A stretch of 64,000 bases of DNA from contig NZ_JARIEF010000018.1 of assembly GCF_029266915.1 (NCBI RefSeq), forward strand, positions 1 through 64,000, written 5' to 3'. Below are positions 17,809 through 26,228 of this stretch, one piece after another. The DNA comes from Tissierella sp. (GTDB taxonomy: Bacteria > Bacillota > Clostridia > Tissierellales > Tissierellaceae). Below the pieces are notes generated by a model. The model ran no database searches. It worked only from the letters and a program-made list of their open reading frames with translations, and was not told where the DNA came from. A program made the position numbers and the translations under genes. Position 1 is the stretch's first letter. Each line of letters opens with the position of its first letter.

Positions 17809-19071
17809 ATGTTTATAGATAAAGCCAATATTAATTTAAAAGGCGGTAAAGGTGGTAACGGTGTAGTAGCATGGAGACGTGAGAAGTTTGAACCAGCGGG
17901 GGGACCTTTTGGTGGAGACGGAGGAAATGGAGGATCCATTATCTTAAAAGCCGATGAGGGTATAAGAACTCTTATGGACTTTAGATACAAGAGAAACTAT
18001 GCTGGAGAAAATGGAGAAGATGGAAGAAGTAAAAAGCAATCCGGAAAAGCCGGAGAACATATAATTATAAAGGTTCCAGTTGGAACAATAGTTAAAGATG
18101 AACCAACAGGACAGGTTATAGTTGACTTAAAAGAAAAGGGACAAGAGTTTATAATAGCAAAAGGCGGAAGAGGCGGACGAGGAAATGCAAGGTTTACAAC
18201 TGCAACTCGACAGGCTCCGGCATTTGCAGAACCAGGAACAAAGGGAAAAGAGAGAGATATAACTCTTGAATTAAAACTCCTAGCAGATGTAGGACTTATA
18301 GGATTTCCTAATGTTGGAAAATCAACTTTTCTTTCTATGGTTTCAGCGGCAAAACCTAAAATTGCAAACTATCATTTTACGACACTGCAGCCAAATCTTG
18401 GTGTAGTAAGAGTTGAAGATGAAAAGAGTTTTGTTATAGCAGACATACCAGGACTTATTGAAGGAGCATCTGATGGAGTAGGACTTGGCCATGAATTCCT
18501 GCGACATGTTGAGAGAACTAGAGTTTTGGTTCATATAATAGATGTTTCCGGAGTAGAGGGAAGAGATCCAGTCGAGGACTACCATACTATAATGAATGAA
18601 CTTATAGAATACAATCCCAAGCTGAAGGACAAGCCTCAAATAATAGTTGGAAACAAGATGGATATACCAGGAGCTGAAGACGGGCTGGAAAAGCTTAGGG
18701 CAGAATTTAAAGATACAAAAGTTTACTCACTATCTGCTGCAACTAGTAAAGGTGTAAATGAGCTAAAATACGCCATATGGGAAGTTCTTTCAAATACTGA
18801 AGTAGAATATGAGAGCTTTGACGATGAGATGTATGTAGAAGTTAAACCAAGTAGAGAAGTAGTAGTAAAAAAAGAAAACGAACATTATTTTGTAGAAGGA
18901 TTAGGAATAGACTATCTCCTGGAATCTGTGTATTTTGATGATTCAGATTCGCTTAGACATTTCCAGGAAACTTTAAGGACTATGGGTATTATAGAGAAAC
19001 TTGAAGCCCTTGGAATAGTTGAAGGAGAAACGGTTGTAATCGGTGGATATGAGTTTGAATTCTTCCACTAA
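17809..19071 (+). CDS. obgE: GTPase ObgE/CgtA
   Basis: Ribosome-assembly and stress GTPase. Residues 1-158 form the Gly-rich Obg fold (NLKGGKGGNGVVAWRREKF), followed by the G domain with Walker A GFPNVGKST, DIPGLIEGASDGVGLG (G3) and GNKMD (G4), and a C-terminal OCT domain ending VVIGGYEFEFFH. Length of 420 residues is typical. It begins the obg-yhbY-nadD-yqeK-rsfS block. Confidence 0.97.
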   Translation: MFIDKANINLKGGKGGNGVVAWRREKFEPAGGPFGGDGGNGGSIILKADEGIRTLMDFRYKRNYAGENGEDGRSKKQSGKAGEHIIIKVPVGTIVKDEPTGQVIVDLKEKGQEFIIAKGGRGGRGNARFTTATRQAPAFAEPGTKGKERDITLELKLLADVGLIGFPNVGKSTFLSMVSAAKPKIANYHFTTLQPNLGVVRVEDEKSFVIADIPGLIEGASDGVGLGHEFLRHVERTRVLVHIIDVSGVEGRDPVEDYHTIMNELIEYNPKLKDKPQIIVGNKMDIPGAEDGLEKLRAEFKDTKVYSLSAATSKGVNELKYAIWEVLSNTEVEYESFDDEMYVEVKPSREVVVKKENEHYFVEGLGIDYLLESVYFDDSDSLRHFQETLRTMGIIEKLEALGIVEGETVVIGGYEFEFFH

Positions 19072-19097
19072 AATAAGTGAAGAAAAGGAGAAATATT

Positions 19098-19391
19098 ATG
19101 TTAACAGGAAAACAAAGAAGTCATTTAAAATCAATAGCTCATAATTTAGATCCCCTATTTCAATTAGGTAAAAATGGATTAAGTGAAAACTTTCTAAAAC
19201 AGGTAGATGAAGCTCTTGAAAGTAGAGAATTGGTTAAGATAAATATATTAAACAACAGCGATATGGAAACTGAAGAGCTCTCTAGAGAGTTAGTTAAAGT
19301 ATTGGGTGCTGAATTTGTACAAAATATAGGTAATAAAGTTATTATCTATAGAGAATCAGAAGAAAACAAGCAGATAAAATTACCTAAATAA
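19098..19391 (+). CDS. yhbY: YhbY family CRM-domain RNA-binding protein
   Basis: A 97-residue CRM-domain protein associated with pre-50S particles. It begins MLTGKQRSHLKSIAHNLDPLFQLGKNGLSE, the family hallmark, and keeps the KINILNNS strand and the VIIYR end. ATG 19098 is preferred because AAAAGGAG lies 8 bases before it. It is located just after obgE. Confidence 0.93.
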   Translation: MLTGKQRSHLKSIAHNLDPLFQLGKNGLSENFLKQVDEALESRELVKINILNNSDMETEELSRELVKVLGAEFVQNIGNKVIIYRESEENKQIKLPK

Positions 19392-19410
19392 TATTTAGAG
19401 GTGCTGGAAT

Positions 19411-20010
19411 ATGAAAATAGGAATAATGGGAGGAACTTTTAATCCGATTCATCTGGGACATTTAGTCTTGAGTGAACATATAAGAGAAGAAATGGGATTA
19501 GATAAGATTATATTTATTCCTACAGGTCATCCTCCCCATAAGGATAACAGTGAGGTGATAGAGGGCTATCATAGAAAGGCTATGGTAGAGCTTTCTATAG
19601 GTGATAACCCCTGCTTTGATTTATCTGATATAGAACTTAAAAGAATCCAAAAGAGCTATACTATAGATACTATTTATGAACTTAAAGAACTCTATAAAGA
19701 TGATAGGCTGATTATGATCATAGGAGGGGATTCTTTAATAAATATAGAATCTTGGAAAGAAGCTGAAAAGCTTTTAAGGGAGATAGAATTTGTAGTAGCG
19801 GACAGAGTGCTAAGAGAAAAAAAAGATATAGTAGAAGAGATAAAGAGATTAAACAACAAATATGAAGCAGATATAAAATACTTTGATACTCCTTTGATAG
19901 AGATTTCATCTACTGAGATAAGAGATAGAATGCGAAGTGGTAAATCTATTAAATATTTAGTTAAAGAAGAAGTCTATAGATATATATTGGAGAAGGGCTT
20001 ATATATATGA
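19411..20010 (+). CDS. nadD: Nicotinate-nucleotide adenylyltransferase
   Basis: Transfers AMP from ATP to nicotinate mononucleotide in NAD biosynthesis. The 199-residue protein has the nucleotidyltransferase motif GGTFNPIHLGHL at the N terminus and ISSTEIRDR near the C terminus. It is followed by yqeK, the usual order in Firmicutes. Confidence 0.96.
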   Translation: MKIGIMGGTFNPIHLGHLVLSEHIREEMGLDKIIFIPTGHPPHKDNSEVIEGYHRKAMVELSIGDNPCFDLSDIELKRIQKSYTIDTIYELKELYKDDRLIMIIGGDSLINIESWKEAEKLLREIEFVVADRVLREKKDIVEEIKRLNNKYEADIKYFDTPLIEISSTEIRDRMRSGKSIKYLVKEEVYRYILEKGLYI

Positions 20011-20072
20011 AGTTTTTAATGTTTTTTTGACAAATACACCTTTTAAACTATAAATTGAAAGAGGGTATTATA

Positions 20073-20636
20073 TTGATAGAAAAGATTAAGCAGGATTTAA
20101 AACAAAATATTTCAAAAGATAGATATGAGCACACCTTGAGAGTAGTTAACATTTGCAAGGAACTTGCAGAGCTTTATGGGGAAGATTTAGAAAAGACTAA
20201 AATAGCAGCTCTTCTGCATGATAGTGCTAAGTTTATATCTAAAGACAAGGTATTTGAAATGGCTAGAGATTTAAATCTTCTAGATGATGATATTTATTTA
20301 TATAATAAAGAAATAATACATGCATCCCTTGGAGCTGCACTTGCAAAGATTAATTATGGTATAGAAGATGCAGATATATTAAATTCTATAAGCTATCATA
20401 CAACTGGAAGAGCTGGCATGAGTCTTCTTGAAAAGATAATTTTTATAGGAGACTATATAGAGCCAAGCAGGGAATTTGATGGAATACAAGAGATAAGAGA
20501 TTTGGCTTTTAAAGACTTGGATGCAAGTTTATTGCTAGCTTTAGATACAAATTTAAAGTTTTTGCTAGATAGGAAAAAACTTATATCAAAAGATACTATA
20601 GAAGCTAGAAACTATTTCATGATAGAAAACTTATGA
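20073..20636 (+). CDS. yqeK: YqeK family HD-domain phosphohydrolase
   Basis: HD-superfamily hydrolase, probably a symmetrical diadenosine tetraphosphatase. Metal-binding motifs are visible: H in RYEHTLRV, HD in ALLHDSAKF, and H in ISYHTTGR. TTG 20073 is preferred because AGAGGG precedes it by 8 bases; length is then 187 residues. The last codons (FMIENL and TGA) form the first unit of the downstream tandem repeat, so the repeat array has grown from the end of this gene. Confidence 0.9.
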   Translation: MIEKIKQDLKQNISKDRYEHTLRVVNICKELAELYGEDLEKTKIAALLHDSAKFISKDKVFEMARDLNLLDDDIYLYNKEIIHASLGAALAKINYGIEDADILNSISYHTTGRAGMSLLEKIIFIGDYIEPSREFDGIQEIRDLAFKDLDASLLLALDTNLKFLLDRKKLISKDTIEARNYFMIENL

Positions 20637-20771
20637 TAGAAAAAACTTATGATAGAAAAATTCTATGATAGAAAACTTATGATAGAAAAAACTTATGATA
20701 GAAAAATTCTATGATAGAAAAACTTATGATAGAAAAATTCTATGATAGAAAAATCCTATCATAGGAAAATT
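20619..20771 (+). repeat. Tandem repeat block: ATGATAGAAAA units, including two perfect 46-bp copies
   Basis: Nine units of 14-16 bases beginning ATGATAGAAAA lie head to tail (starts at 20619, 20633, 20649, 20665, 20679, 20695, 20711, 20726, 20742), followed by a degenerate tenth with CCTATCATAGG. Units 1-3 (20619-20664) and 4-6 (20665-20710) are identical 46-bp copies, so there is a higher-order period. The first unit encodes the C terminus of yqeK (MIENL and stop). Several adjacent units can pair as short hairpins (for example ATAGAA-AAA-TTCTAT). The block occupies the gap before rsfS. Confidence 0.95.
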
Positions 20772-20793
20772 AGAGAATGAAGGAGGAAAATAA

Positions 20794-21138
20794 ATGATAA
20801 ATGTTGAAGATAAACTAGCGATAGTTAAAAAAGCCTGTGAAGATAAAAAAGGAATAGATATTAAGGTTTTAGATATCAAGGATTTAACTAGTATAGCAGA
20901 TTATTTTGTAATAGTAAGTGCAAACGCATCTACTGGATCAAAGGCTATTGCAGATGAAATAGATAATCAACTTTCAGAAGCAGGCTATGGAGAAATATCA
21001 AAGGATGGTTATCAAGGAGGAAGATGGATTTTACTTGATCTTTCTGATATAATTGTTCATATATTCCATAAAGAAGAAAGAGAATATTATAATCTTGAAA
21101 GATTATGGACTGAAGATTTTCAAAAAGACGAAGAATAA
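20794..21138 (+). CDS. rsfS: Ribosome silencing factor RsfS
   Basis: Binds L14 and blocks subunit joining in starvation. The 114-residue protein carries LTSIADYFVIVSANASTGSKAIADEI, typical of the RsfS/Iojap fold, and ends with WILLDLSDIIVHIFHKEEREYYNLERLW. RBS AAGGAGG precedes the ATG. Confidence 0.96.
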   Translation: MINVEDKLAIVKKACEDKKGIDIKVLDIKDLTSIADYFVIVSANASTGSKAIADEIDNQLSEAGYGEISKDGYQGGRWILLDLSDIIVHIFHKEEREYYNLERLWTEDFQKDEE

Positions 21139-21155
21139 GAGAGGAGATGTAAACA

Positions 21156-21539
21156 ATGAAAATTGAGCTATTATCTACAAAAGAAGCGCCAGGAGCAGTA
21201 GGGCCTTACTCACAAGGGAGCAAATCAGGAAATATGATATTTACATCAGGTCAACTTCCTATAGATCCAGAAACAGGAGAACTTTTAACGGGAGATATAA
21301 AAGCCCAGGCAAGAAGAAGCTTAGATAATATTAAAGCAGTTTTAAAAGCAGGAGGAGCAACTCTTGAAGATGTTGTAAAGGTAAACATCTATGTAACTGA
21401 TATAGATAAGTTTTCTCTTATAAATGAAGCATACAGTGAGTACTTTAGTACTCATAAGCCAGCTAGAGCTTTAGTTGAAGTTTCAAGACTTCCTCTTGGA
21501 GGAGAAATAGAAATAGAAGCAGTAGCAATAAAATCATAA
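21156..21539 (+). CDS. ridA: RidA family enamine/imine deaminase
   Basis: Hydrolyses reactive 2-aminoacrylate-type enamines/imines produced by PLP enzymes. The 127-residue protein has the family motifs APGAVGPYSQGSKSGNMIFTSGQLPIDPETG, the Arg in KPARALVEVSRLPLGGEIEIEAVA and a typical trimeric-chorismatase-fold length. It is 17 bases from rsfS and may share its transcript. Confidence 0.94.
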   Translation: MKIELLSTKEAPGAVGPYSQGSKSGNMIFTSGQLPIDPETGELLTGDIKAQARRSLDNIKAVLKAGGATLEDVVKVNIYVTDIDKFSLINEAYSEYFSTHKPARALVEVSRLPLGGEIEIEAVAIKS

Positions 21540-21563
21540 GTACAAATATATAGACATAAATAT

Positions 21564-21604
21564 AAAAAATCTCTCTACCATTATGGTAAAGAGATTTTTT
21601 TTAT
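21564..21604. terminator. Bidirectional terminator between ridA and the D,D-carboxypeptidase
   Basis: Hairpin AAAAAATCTC...GAGATTTTTT with an inner TACCA/TGGTA stem lies between convergent genes, with T runs on both strands. Confidence 0.85.
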
Positions 21605-22878
21605 TTATATCTTGAATAATGTCGTCTGTTTTTTCTTTTGCCGAAAACAAACATGCCTCTGATAAGGATTAAGAATACTATTATAAGACCTATCAGTAAA
21701 TACCATTTATCTATTAAAAATTCCAGTAGTTTATTTTTAGGAACCGATTTTATTTCTATTGTAGAGACAATATCTTCTTTTGCAATAAGATTGCCGTCTA
21801 AATAATATTCTGCACTTCCTAAAACATCCCCTTCAGCAATGGGGGGACTTATTTTATCTTTAAATTTCAAATTCTTTTTTATACGGTCGATTTCATCTGT
21901 TTTTAAAAGATAATAAACATCTTTATTTAAAACAGCAGAAGCATAAGGAAGGGACCCGTCTTCTATATTTATATTTTCTATAAATTCGTTGGAATGACCT
22001 AAGAAAGTAGGGTGAAAGTTATCAAATCCATAATCAAGAAGTTTTACAGTGTCAGCATAAACCTGTTTGCCTTGTGATTTAAGAACTATGGCTATCATAT
22101 TTTTGCCATCTCTTTGGGCATAACTTACTAAACAATGTTTAGCCTCAGGAGTAGTTCCGGTTTTTATACCCTTAATACCTTCGTACTTAATTGGAACAAT
22201 CTTACCATCTAGATCCATGTTTTCTCTTCCATACAAAAATTTGTTTGTAGTATGTAAAAGTCTAGCTTCCTTTTTCTTGTTTGTAGGAGGAATAGTATAT
22301 TCTCTTTTAGAAACAAAGGATCTGAAAACTTCATTTTCCATAGCATATCTCGATATTAAATATAAATCTGATGCAGTAGTGTAATGATTATCATCATGTA
22401 ATCCATTTGGATTGACAAAATTAGTATTCATAGCTCCAAGTTCCTTGGCCTTTGCATTCATAAGCCCAACAAAGCCCTCTATAGAACCTGAAATGTGCAT
22501 CGCTATAGCATTAGCAGCATCGTTGGCCGAAGCTACTATAAGACCGTTTAAGAGGTCTTCAAATCTCACTTTTTCCTTGTAGTCTAGAGCTATATGACTT
22601 CCCTCTGTCAATTTTATTGCATCATCATCCATTTCTACAATATCATTCATCTTTCCAAGTTCAATAGCAAGAATTGCAGTCATAATTTTAGTAGTACTTG
22701 CAGGATAAAATCGTTCATTAGAATTTTTTTCATAGAGGATTCTATTTGAATCATAATCCATAAGCAAGATGCCCTCTCCAACTAATTTTAAATCATCGCC
22801 ATCTGCAAAACTAACAGGAACTATAAGCAAACTAAATATCATAAAAAACAAAAAATATTTCATAGCAAATTTCTTCAT
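21601..22878 (-). CDS. dacF: D-alanyl-D-alanine carboxypeptidase (PBP5/DacF family)
   Basis: Trims the terminal D-Ala from peptidoglycan pentapeptides. A signal peptide spans residues 1-25, and the catalytic motifs are Ser61-Thr-Thr-Lys64, SAND (about residue 117) and KTGTTPEAKHCLV. A C-terminal beta domain follows, then a membrane helix (about residues 390-412) and a basic tail (GKRKNRRHYSRYK), so it is anchored at the C terminus. Length is 425 residues. The symbol is by analogy with the Bacillus family member. Confidence 0.93.
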   Translation of the reverse strand: MKKFAMKYFLFFMIFSLLIVPVSFADGDDLKLVGEGILLMDYDSNRILYEKNSNERFYPASTTKIMTAILAIELGKMNDIVEMDDDAIKLTEGSHIALDYKEKVRFEDLLNGLIVASANDAANAIAMHISGSIEGFVGLMNAKAKELGAMNTNFVNPNGLHDDNHYTTASDLYLISRYAMENEVFRSFVSKREYTIPPTNKKKEARLLHTTNKFLYGRENMDLDGKIVPIKYEGIKGIKTGTTPEAKHCLVSYAQRDGKNMIAIVLKSQGKQVYADTVKLLDYGFDNFHPTFLGHSNEFIENINIEDGSLPYASAVLNKDVYYLLKTDEIDRIKKNLKFKDKISPPIAEGDVLGSAEYYLDGNLIAKEDIVSTIEIKSVPKNKLLEFLIDKWYLLIGLIIVFLILIRGMFVFGKRKNRRHYSRYK

Positions 22879-22906
22879 TATTTCACCTTCCTTTTATAAT
22901 GATTTC

Positions 22907-22915
22907 ATTATATCA
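22907..22915 (-). promoter_or_regulatory. Extended -10 promoter of the D,D-carboxypeptidase gene
   Basis: On the minus strand TGATATAAT is an extended -10 element, about 30 bases upstream of the start codon. The -35 region is weak. Confidence 0.5.
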
Positions 22916-23023
22916 AAGAAAGATGAATAAAATAAGACTTTATTTAATATTTTTAAAGGAAAATCGAAAACAATGTAGAACTATTAGTAAAGAAGTTAAA
23001 ATTATATAAGGAGATTGATAAAA

Positions 23024-23740
23024 ATGAAGTCTTACTTTACAAAAAAGGAACAAATCGTTATACTTATAGTTGTTGGTATTATAGTATCTATAGTGGGATA
23101 TAAGTTTTTTTTCAGTAAAATTTTAGCAGATAAGAGGATTAAAAACGACATAGTTATAAATGCTGACAAGCTAGATAATAAAAATATAGCGGAAGATGAT
23201 AAAGATGTTGAAGTAAATCAGGAAAAAGAAAATGCAGAGCAAATACATATCGCTCAAATCCCGCAAGAAAATATAATAGTTCATATAAGTGGTCAGGTTA
23301 AAAACCCCGGAATAGTAGAACTTGAAAATGGTCAAAGACTTATAGATGCTGTAGAGTTCTTGGGAGGACTCACAGACCAAGCGGACGGTGATAGGATAAA
23401 TTTAGCTAAAAAACTTCAAGATGAAGAAAAAATATATATTCCTAAAATAGGTGAAGAACTAAGTCCAGAGCTTGCATTAATTCAAACTCCAACTACTAGC
23501 GATCAAGTGCAAACATTTGCAAGTAAAGATAGTGGAGCAGATGTTTCTGGAAAATTAGATATAAATACATGCAGTAAAGATTTATTAAACACACTACCGG
23601 GTATAGGAGAAGTACTTTCAAATAGAATTATAGAATATAGAGAAACTAATCTATTTAAGACTATAGAGGATATTATGAATGTATCTGGCATAGGAGCTAA
23701 AAAGTTTGAAGGAATAAAAGAACTTATAATAGTAAAGTGA
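23024..23740 (+). CDS. comEA: ComEA family DNA-binding/helix-hairpin-helix protein
   Basis: A membrane-anchored DNA receptor type protein. One membrane helix is at residues 9-28, followed by a SLBB domain (IIVHISGQVKNPGIVELENGQRLIDAVEFLGG), a low-complexity linker and C-terminal helix-hairpin-helix motifs (LDINTCSKDLLNTLPGIGEVLSNRIIEYR). Length is 238 residues from ATG 23024, which has AAGGAG 10 bases upstream. ComEC is encoded 17 kb away at 40.1 kb. Its stop is 11 bases before selD, so it may lead the sel transcript. Confidence 0.9.
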   Translation: MKSYFTKKEQIVILIVVGIIVSIVGYKFFFSKILADKRIKNDIVINADKLDNKNIAEDDKDVEVNQEKENAEQIHIAQIPQENIIVHISGQVKNPGIVELENGQRLIDAVEFLGGLTDQADGDRINLAKKLQDEEKIYIPKIGEELSPELALIQTPTTSDQVQTFASKDSGADVSGKLDINTCSKDLLNTLPGIGEVLSNRIIEYRETNLFKTIEDIMNVSGIGAKKFEGIKELIIVK

Positions 23741-23751
23741 GGTAATGATAA

Positions 23752-24786
23752 ATGTCAAAAAGACTTACACAACTTACAAAAACTTCAGGATGAGGTGGTA
23801 AAATCGGTCCTGATATATTGGCGCAAGTTTTGCGTCACTTACCTAAAACAGTAGATGAAAATTTAATAGTAGGGCTTGATACAGCAGATGATGCAGCAGT
23901 ATACAAGATAAATGATGATTTAGCTATAATTCAGACCTTGGACTTTTTCACCCCCATGGTAGATGACCCATTTGTATTTGGACAGATTGCAGCTGCTAAC
24001 TCTTTAAGTGATATCTATGCTATGGGAGGAGAGCCAACTCTTTGTATGAATATTGTTTGCTTTCCAGATTGCTTAAAGCCCGAAGTATTGGCAGAGATAC
24101 TTAAAGGAGGGCTAGATAAAGTAAAAGAAGCTGGAGCAATACTTGTAGGAGGACATTCTGTAACAGATGAAGAACCAAAATATGGTCTTTCTATTACCGG
24201 GTTTGTTCATCCGGATAAGGTTCTTACAAACAGCGGAGCTAAAGCTGGAGATGTTCTTATAATTACAAAACCCCTTGGTATTGGAATTATAAATACTGCA
24301 ATAAAAGGTGATTTAGCAGATAAGGAAACTTATGATGAGGCAGTTGAAGTTATGACAACTTTAAATAAATTTGGAAAATTAGCAGTAGATGGACTCTTTG
24401 GAGTTAGTAGCGTAACAGATATTACTGGATTTGGACTGCTAGGACATGCTCTAGAGATGGCTGAAGGAAGCGATGTAACTATAAACTTAAACCATAAACA
24501 AGTTCCGCTAATTAAAAATGCAATAGAGTATGCTAGTATGGGCCTTGTTCCGGCTGGAACTTATGCTAATAAGACTCATATAGGAGATAAAGTTTCTTTT
24601 AAAGAATCTATAAAAGAGTCAATGAAAGATGTACTCTACGATCCTCAAACATCGGGAGGTCTTCTTATATCAGTTAGTCAAGAAGATTCAAAAACAGTGC
24701 TTGAAAGACTTAAAGATTCTAAACTTCCCTTTGCCTTAATAGGAGAGGTAGTAGAACGAGAAAAATATTTTATAAATGTGAAATAA
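23752..24786 (+). CDS. selD: Selenide, water dikinase SelD, itself a selenocysteine protein (UGA at codon 14)
   Basis: Makes selenophosphate from selenide and ATP, the Se donor for selenocysteine. The true gene starts at ATG 23752 ([13 protein letters not shown]), reads an in-frame TGA at 23791-23793, then continues [12 protein letters not shown] into the rest of the protein. In the SelD family this position is the active-site Cys or Sec, followed two residues later by the catalytic Lys, so the TGA is read as Sec14 with Lys17 after it. The ORF track missed the first 22 codons. Total length is 344 residues. The C-terminal part shows the AIRS/PurM-like motifs [12 protein letters not shown] and [10 protein letters not shown] hairpin 25-44 bases after the TGA is a candidate SECIS. 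Confidence 0.95.
23791..23837 (+). promoter_or_regulatory. Sec UGA codon and candidate bacterial SECIS hairpin in selD
   Basis: The in-frame TGA is followed by a stem TGGCGCAA/TTGCGTCA (23819-23826 with 23830-23837, one G-U pair) closed by the loop GTT. The apical loop lies 33 bases from the TGA, within the usual window for bacterial SECIS elements bound by SelB, and it contains the G-U bases common in such loops. Pairing was done by eye. Confidence 0.75.
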
Positions 24787-24806
24787 TATAAATAGGAAGT
24801 GATCTT

Positions 24807-26228
24807 ATAAATACAAAACTTTTTAAAGCTATTCCAAAAGTAGATGAAATATTAGAAAAAGAAATAATAAAAGAACTCCTGGCGATGATACCTAGGGCGA
24901 CAGTTATAGATACTATAAGAGAGGAATTAGATAGTATTAGAAACAAGATAAAGAGCGGAGAAATGGATGAAGAGATTTTTAAAGAATATATAGATACTCT
25001 AGGACAGAGGATCTATGATATATCTACTGATAAGAACTCATATAATCTTAAAAGAGTTATAAATGCTACCGGAATTGTACTTCATACAAATCTAGGAAGA
25101 TCTCTTTTAAATGAAGAAGTATTGGAAAATATAAGAAATACATCCATAAACTATTCTAATCTAGAATACGATATAGATTCTGGAAGCCGTGGATCAAGAT
25201 ATTCTCACATAGAAGATATAGTCCAGAAGATAACGGGAGCGGAGAGCTGCTTGATAGTAAACAACAATGCTGCAGCAGTCCTTCTTGTTTTAAGTACTAT
25301 GGCAAAGGATAAAGAAGTAATAGTTTCTAGAGGAGAGCTTATAGAGATAGGAGGCTCCTTTAGAATTCCTGATGTTATGGAACAAAGTGGAGCAAAACTT
25401 GTAGATGTAGGTGCTACAAATAAAACCCACTTAGATGACTATGAAAGAGCTATAGGTGAAGACACCGCAGCTCTTTTAAAGGTTCATACTTCTAATTATC
25501 GGATAATGGGCTTTACTTCAGATGTAGACTCAGCACAATTATATGAGCTTAAAGAAAGATATAATATTCCTTTAATAGAAGATTTAGGTAGCGGAGTCCT
25601 TATAGATCTTGAAAAATATGGTATGGAACATGAACCAACTGTACAGGAATCTGTTAAAAAGGGTATAGATATAGTTACCTTCAGCGGAGATAAACTGCTT
25701 GGAGGACCGCAGGTAGGGATTATTGTAGGTAAAAAAGAGTATATAGATAAGATGAAGAAGAACCCGCTTACCAGAGCCTTTAGAGTGGATAAGTTAGTAA
25801 TATCAGCGCTTGAAACTATCTTAAGCTATTATATAGATGAAGGAGACGCAGTTAAAAAAATCCCAACTCTTAGAATGCTAACTATTCCAATAGAGGAGTT
25901 GGATGAAAAAGCTATAAACTTAAAAAAAGTTTTATCACTTTTAGAAGAAGCTAAAGATTTGAACATAGATATAGCAGATAGTGAGTCAGAAGTAGGGGGA
26001 GGATCTCTTCCGCTTGTAAAACTTCCAACTAAAACGATAACTATAAATTCAGACTTGTTTAGCACCTCAAAAATGGAAGAGACACTCAGAAAATCCGATG
26101 TTCCGGTTATAACTCGTGTATATCGAGACAAACTTTACTTTGACCTGAGAACTATAAGAGACGATGAGTTTGAAATATTAGGGCAAGCTATAAAAGAAAT
26201 GTGCAGCACTCTTAAGGAGAGTATATAG
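24807..26228 (+). CDS. selA: L-seryl-tRNA(Sec) selenium transferase SelA, apparent AUA start
   Basis: PLP enzyme that converts Ser-tRNA(Sec) to Sec-tRNA(Sec) with selenophosphate. The first ATG (24885) gives a protein without the conserved N-terminal domain and has no RBS. The same frame upstream reads NTKLFKAIPKVDEILEKEIIKELL, which is the normal SelA N terminus, back to a TAA at 24789. No ATG, GTG or TTG lies in that stretch. The codon ATA at 24807 follows AGGAAGTGA by a few bases and would give MNTKLFKAIP and 473 residues, the usual length. The PLP lysine is Lys296 in FSGDKLLGGPQ. selB starts directly after its stop. Confidence 0.9.
   Translation: MNTKLFKAIPKVDEILEKEIIKELLAMIPRATVIDTIREELDSIRNKIKSGEMDEEIFKEYIDTLGQRIYDISTDKNSYNLKRVINATGIVLHTNLGRSLLNEEVLENIRNTSINYSNLEYDIDSGSRGSRYSHIEDIVQKITGAESCLIVNNNAAAVLLVLSTMAKDKEVIVSRGELIEIGGSFRIPDVMEQSGAKLVDVGATNKTHLDDYERAIGEDTAALLKVHTSNYRIMGFTSDVDSAQLYELKERYNIPLIEDLGSGVLIDLEKYGMEHEPTVQESVKKGIDIVTFSGDKLLGGPQVGIIVGKKEYIDKMKKNPLTRAFRVDKLVISALETILSYYIDEGDAVKKIPTLRMLTIPIEELDEKAINLKKVLSLLEEAKDLNIDIADSESEVGGGSLPLVKLPTKTITINSDLFSTSKMEETLRKSDVPVITRVYRDKLYFDLRTIRDDEFEILGQAIKEMCSTLKESI

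Noticed and set aside
20027-20054. TTGACA-16-TATAAA as a yqeK promoter
   Set aside because: The transcript would start on top of the RBS, so it is at best a minor promoter.
20619-20771. CRISPR-like array
   Set aside because: The units are contiguous with no unique spacers, and no cas genes are present; it is a simple tandem repeat.
23818-23820. TTG start of selD from the ORF track
   Set aside because: It is an artefact of stopping at the Sec UGA; the active-site region lies upstream.
24885-24887. ATG start of selA from the ORF track
   Set aside because: It drops the conserved N-terminal domain and lacks an RBS; the upstream frame clearly encodes SelA sequence.
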